Shown piece by piece: positions 13,100 to 14,141 of a stretch of 14,141 nt of DNA (its first letter is position 1; every line of letters begins with the position of its first letter). The DNA is taken from contig JBKJKJ010000288.1 of the NCBI GenBank assembly GCA_046597455.1, positions 1 through 14,141 on the forward strand, read 5' to 3'. Source of the DNA: JAQGMV01 sp046597455. GTDB lineage: Bacteria; Pseudomonadota; Gammaproteobacteria; Burkholderiales; SG8-41. A program made the translations under genes and the position numbers. The notes under the pieces are model-generated. The model did no database searches and had not been told where the DNA came from. It saw only the letters and a list, made by a program, of their open reading frames with translations.

Positions 13100-14122
13100 A
13101 TGCCCACCGTCAAAGCCTACGCCGCCCCGGCAGCGGGCGCCCCTTTACAGCCTTTCGAATACGATCCCGGCCCGTTGCGCACCGAGCAGGTAGAGATTGC
13201 CGTGGAATACTGCGGCATCTGTCACTCCGACCTGTCGATGCTCGACAACGAATGGGGTCAGAGCGTGTACCCGCTCGTCGCGGGCCATGAGGTGGTGGGC
13301 ACGGTAACGGCCGTCGGCGAGCAGGTGCGTAACGTGCGGGTCGGACAGCGTGTAGGCCTGGGGTGGCTCTCGGGCAGCTGCAAAGCCTGCCGCCAGTGCA
13401 TGTCGGGCGACCACAATCTGTGCAGCACTGCCGAGTCGACCATCATCCAGCGCCATGGTGGGTTCGCCGAGCGCGTGCGCTGCAACTGGGAGTGGGCGGT
13501 CGCGCTGCCCGACGGCGTCGATGCAACCAAAGCCGGTCCGCTTTTTTGCGGTAGGGTCACGGTATTCAATCCGCTCGATCAGTTCGGCGTGAAACCGACT
13601 CACCGCGTGGGCGTCATCGGCATCGGTGGCCTCGGGCACATGGCGCTACAGTTCCTCAGCAAATGGGGCTGCGAGGTCCACGCTTTCACGTCAAGCGAGT
13701 CCAAGCGGGAGGCGGCGCAGAAACTGGGCGCCCACGAGATCGTGAATTCGCGCGACCCCGAGTCGATGAAGAAAATCGCAGGATCGCTGGACTTCGTGCT
13801 ATCGACCGTCGCTGTCCCGCTCGACTGGCAGGCGGTCGTCGACACCCTCGCCCCCAAAGGCCGCCTGGCGCTCGTCGGTGCGGTGCTCGAGCCGATTCCG
13901 GTTTCGGTGATGTCGCTGCTGATGGCGCAGCGATCGATATCGGCCTCGCCCCTCGGCAGCCCCGCCACCGTTGCGACCATGCTCGATTTCTGCGCCCGTC
14001 ACGACATCGCGCCGGTGACGGAACACTTTCCCATGTCCCGCGTGAACGACGCCATCGAACACCTGCGCGCGGGCAAAGCGCGCTATCGCGTCGTGCTGGA
14101 AAACGACTTTGCCAAACGCTGA
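13100..14122 (+). CDS. Zinc-dependent alcohol dehydrogenase, NADP(H)-type, cinnamyl-alcohol-dehydrogenase-like
   Basis: A 340-residue medium-chain dehydrogenase. Catalytic zinc ligands are C41 in CGICHSD, H63/E64 in AGHEVVG and C150 in PLFCGRVTVF. The structural zinc site is complete (C94, C97, C100, C108). The cofactor loop is GIGGLGH (174-180), and the second beta strand ends AFTSSESKREAA with Ser instead of an acidic residue, which predicts NADP(H) use. The substrate domain resumes at about 285, ending in VNDAIEHLRAGKARYRVV. ATG at 13100 has GGAG 8 bp upstream. Family members interconvert alcohols and aldehydes, often broad or aromatic substrates. It is divergent from the DehI-like/hydrolase operon across a repeat-containing region, so it may be co-regulated and act on an alcohol or aldehyde made there; this is inference. 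Only 19 bp follow the stop. Confidence 0.93.
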   Translation: MPTVKAYAAPAAGAPLQPFEYDPGPLRTEQVEIAVEYCGICHSDLSMLDNEWGQSVYPLVAGHEVVGTVTAVGEQVRNVRVGQRVGLGWLSGSCKACRQCMSGDHNLCSTAESTIIQRHGGFAERVRCNWEWAVALPDGVDATKAGPLFCGRVTVFNPLDQFGVKPTHRVGVIGIGGLGHMALQFLSKWGCEVHAFTSSESKREAAQKLGAHEIVNSRDPESMKKIAGSLDFVLSTVAVPLDWQAVVDTLAPKGRLALVGAVLEPIPVSVMSLLMAQRSISASPLGSPATVATMLDFCARHDIAPVTEHFPMSRVNDAIEHLRAGKARYRVVLENDFAKR

Positions 14123-14141
14123 TCCGACCCGACTCGCTGTG

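Overview
The window looks like chromosomal DNA of a GC-rich proteobacterium, most likely a betaproteobacterium close to Burkholderiales. I infer this from uniformly high GC and GC-ending codons, an orphan Bug/TctC-type solute-binding protein, and a KaiC-like ATPase encoded beside a sensor histidine kinase. No RNA gene, insertion sequence, phage gene or CRISPR array was seen. Thirteen complete genes plus one gene cut by the left edge fill almost all of the sequence.

Layout. Positions 1-851 hold the 3' end of a hybrid sensor kinase (two receiver domains). A small HExxH zinc-protease-like gene (933-1379, -) is divergent from a carboxymuconolactone-decarboxylase-family gene (1461-2003, +). A tripartite-tricarboxylate-type binding protein (2011-3087, -) is divergent from a Tat-signal amidohydrolase of the ACMSD type (3283-4347, +), with an inverted repeat between them. 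An 8-bp tandem repeat fills the gap to a His/Lys-rich exported protein (4425-4760, -). Next come a DapA-like class I aldolase (4935-5939, -) and a sugar-phosphate isomerase/epimerase-like TIM barrel (5988-6833, -), probably one operon. These are divergent from a transglutaminase-like gene (7148-8020, +) across a motif-rich 314-bp gap. A signalling operon on the minus strand encodes a KaiC-like double ATPase (9606-11096) followed by a hybrid histidine kinase (8065-9591). Finally, a DehI-family dehalogenase gene (12067-12960, -) overlaps an Asp-nucleophile alpha/beta hydrolase gene (11249-12070, -) by 4 bp, and both are divergent from a zinc alcohol dehydrogenase (13100-14122, +).

How the genes may work together. 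The left half reads as a catabolic neighbourhood: an orphan periplasmic binding protein for an organic acid, an exported amidohydrolase/decarboxylase, a CMD-family protein, a lyase-like aldolase and an isomerase. The KaiC/kinase pair is a signalling module without kaiA or kaiB. The right end (alpha/beta hydrolase, DehI, alcohol dehydrogenase) could be a small route for halogenated compounds. That is the most interesting functional hypothesis here, but it is inferred from family membership and gene order only. The clearest non-coding signals are an 8-bp tandem repeat, an 11-bp helically phased repeat, an 8-bp-arm inverted repeat and a cluster of GCCCCG-headed elements, most of them in divergent promoter regions.
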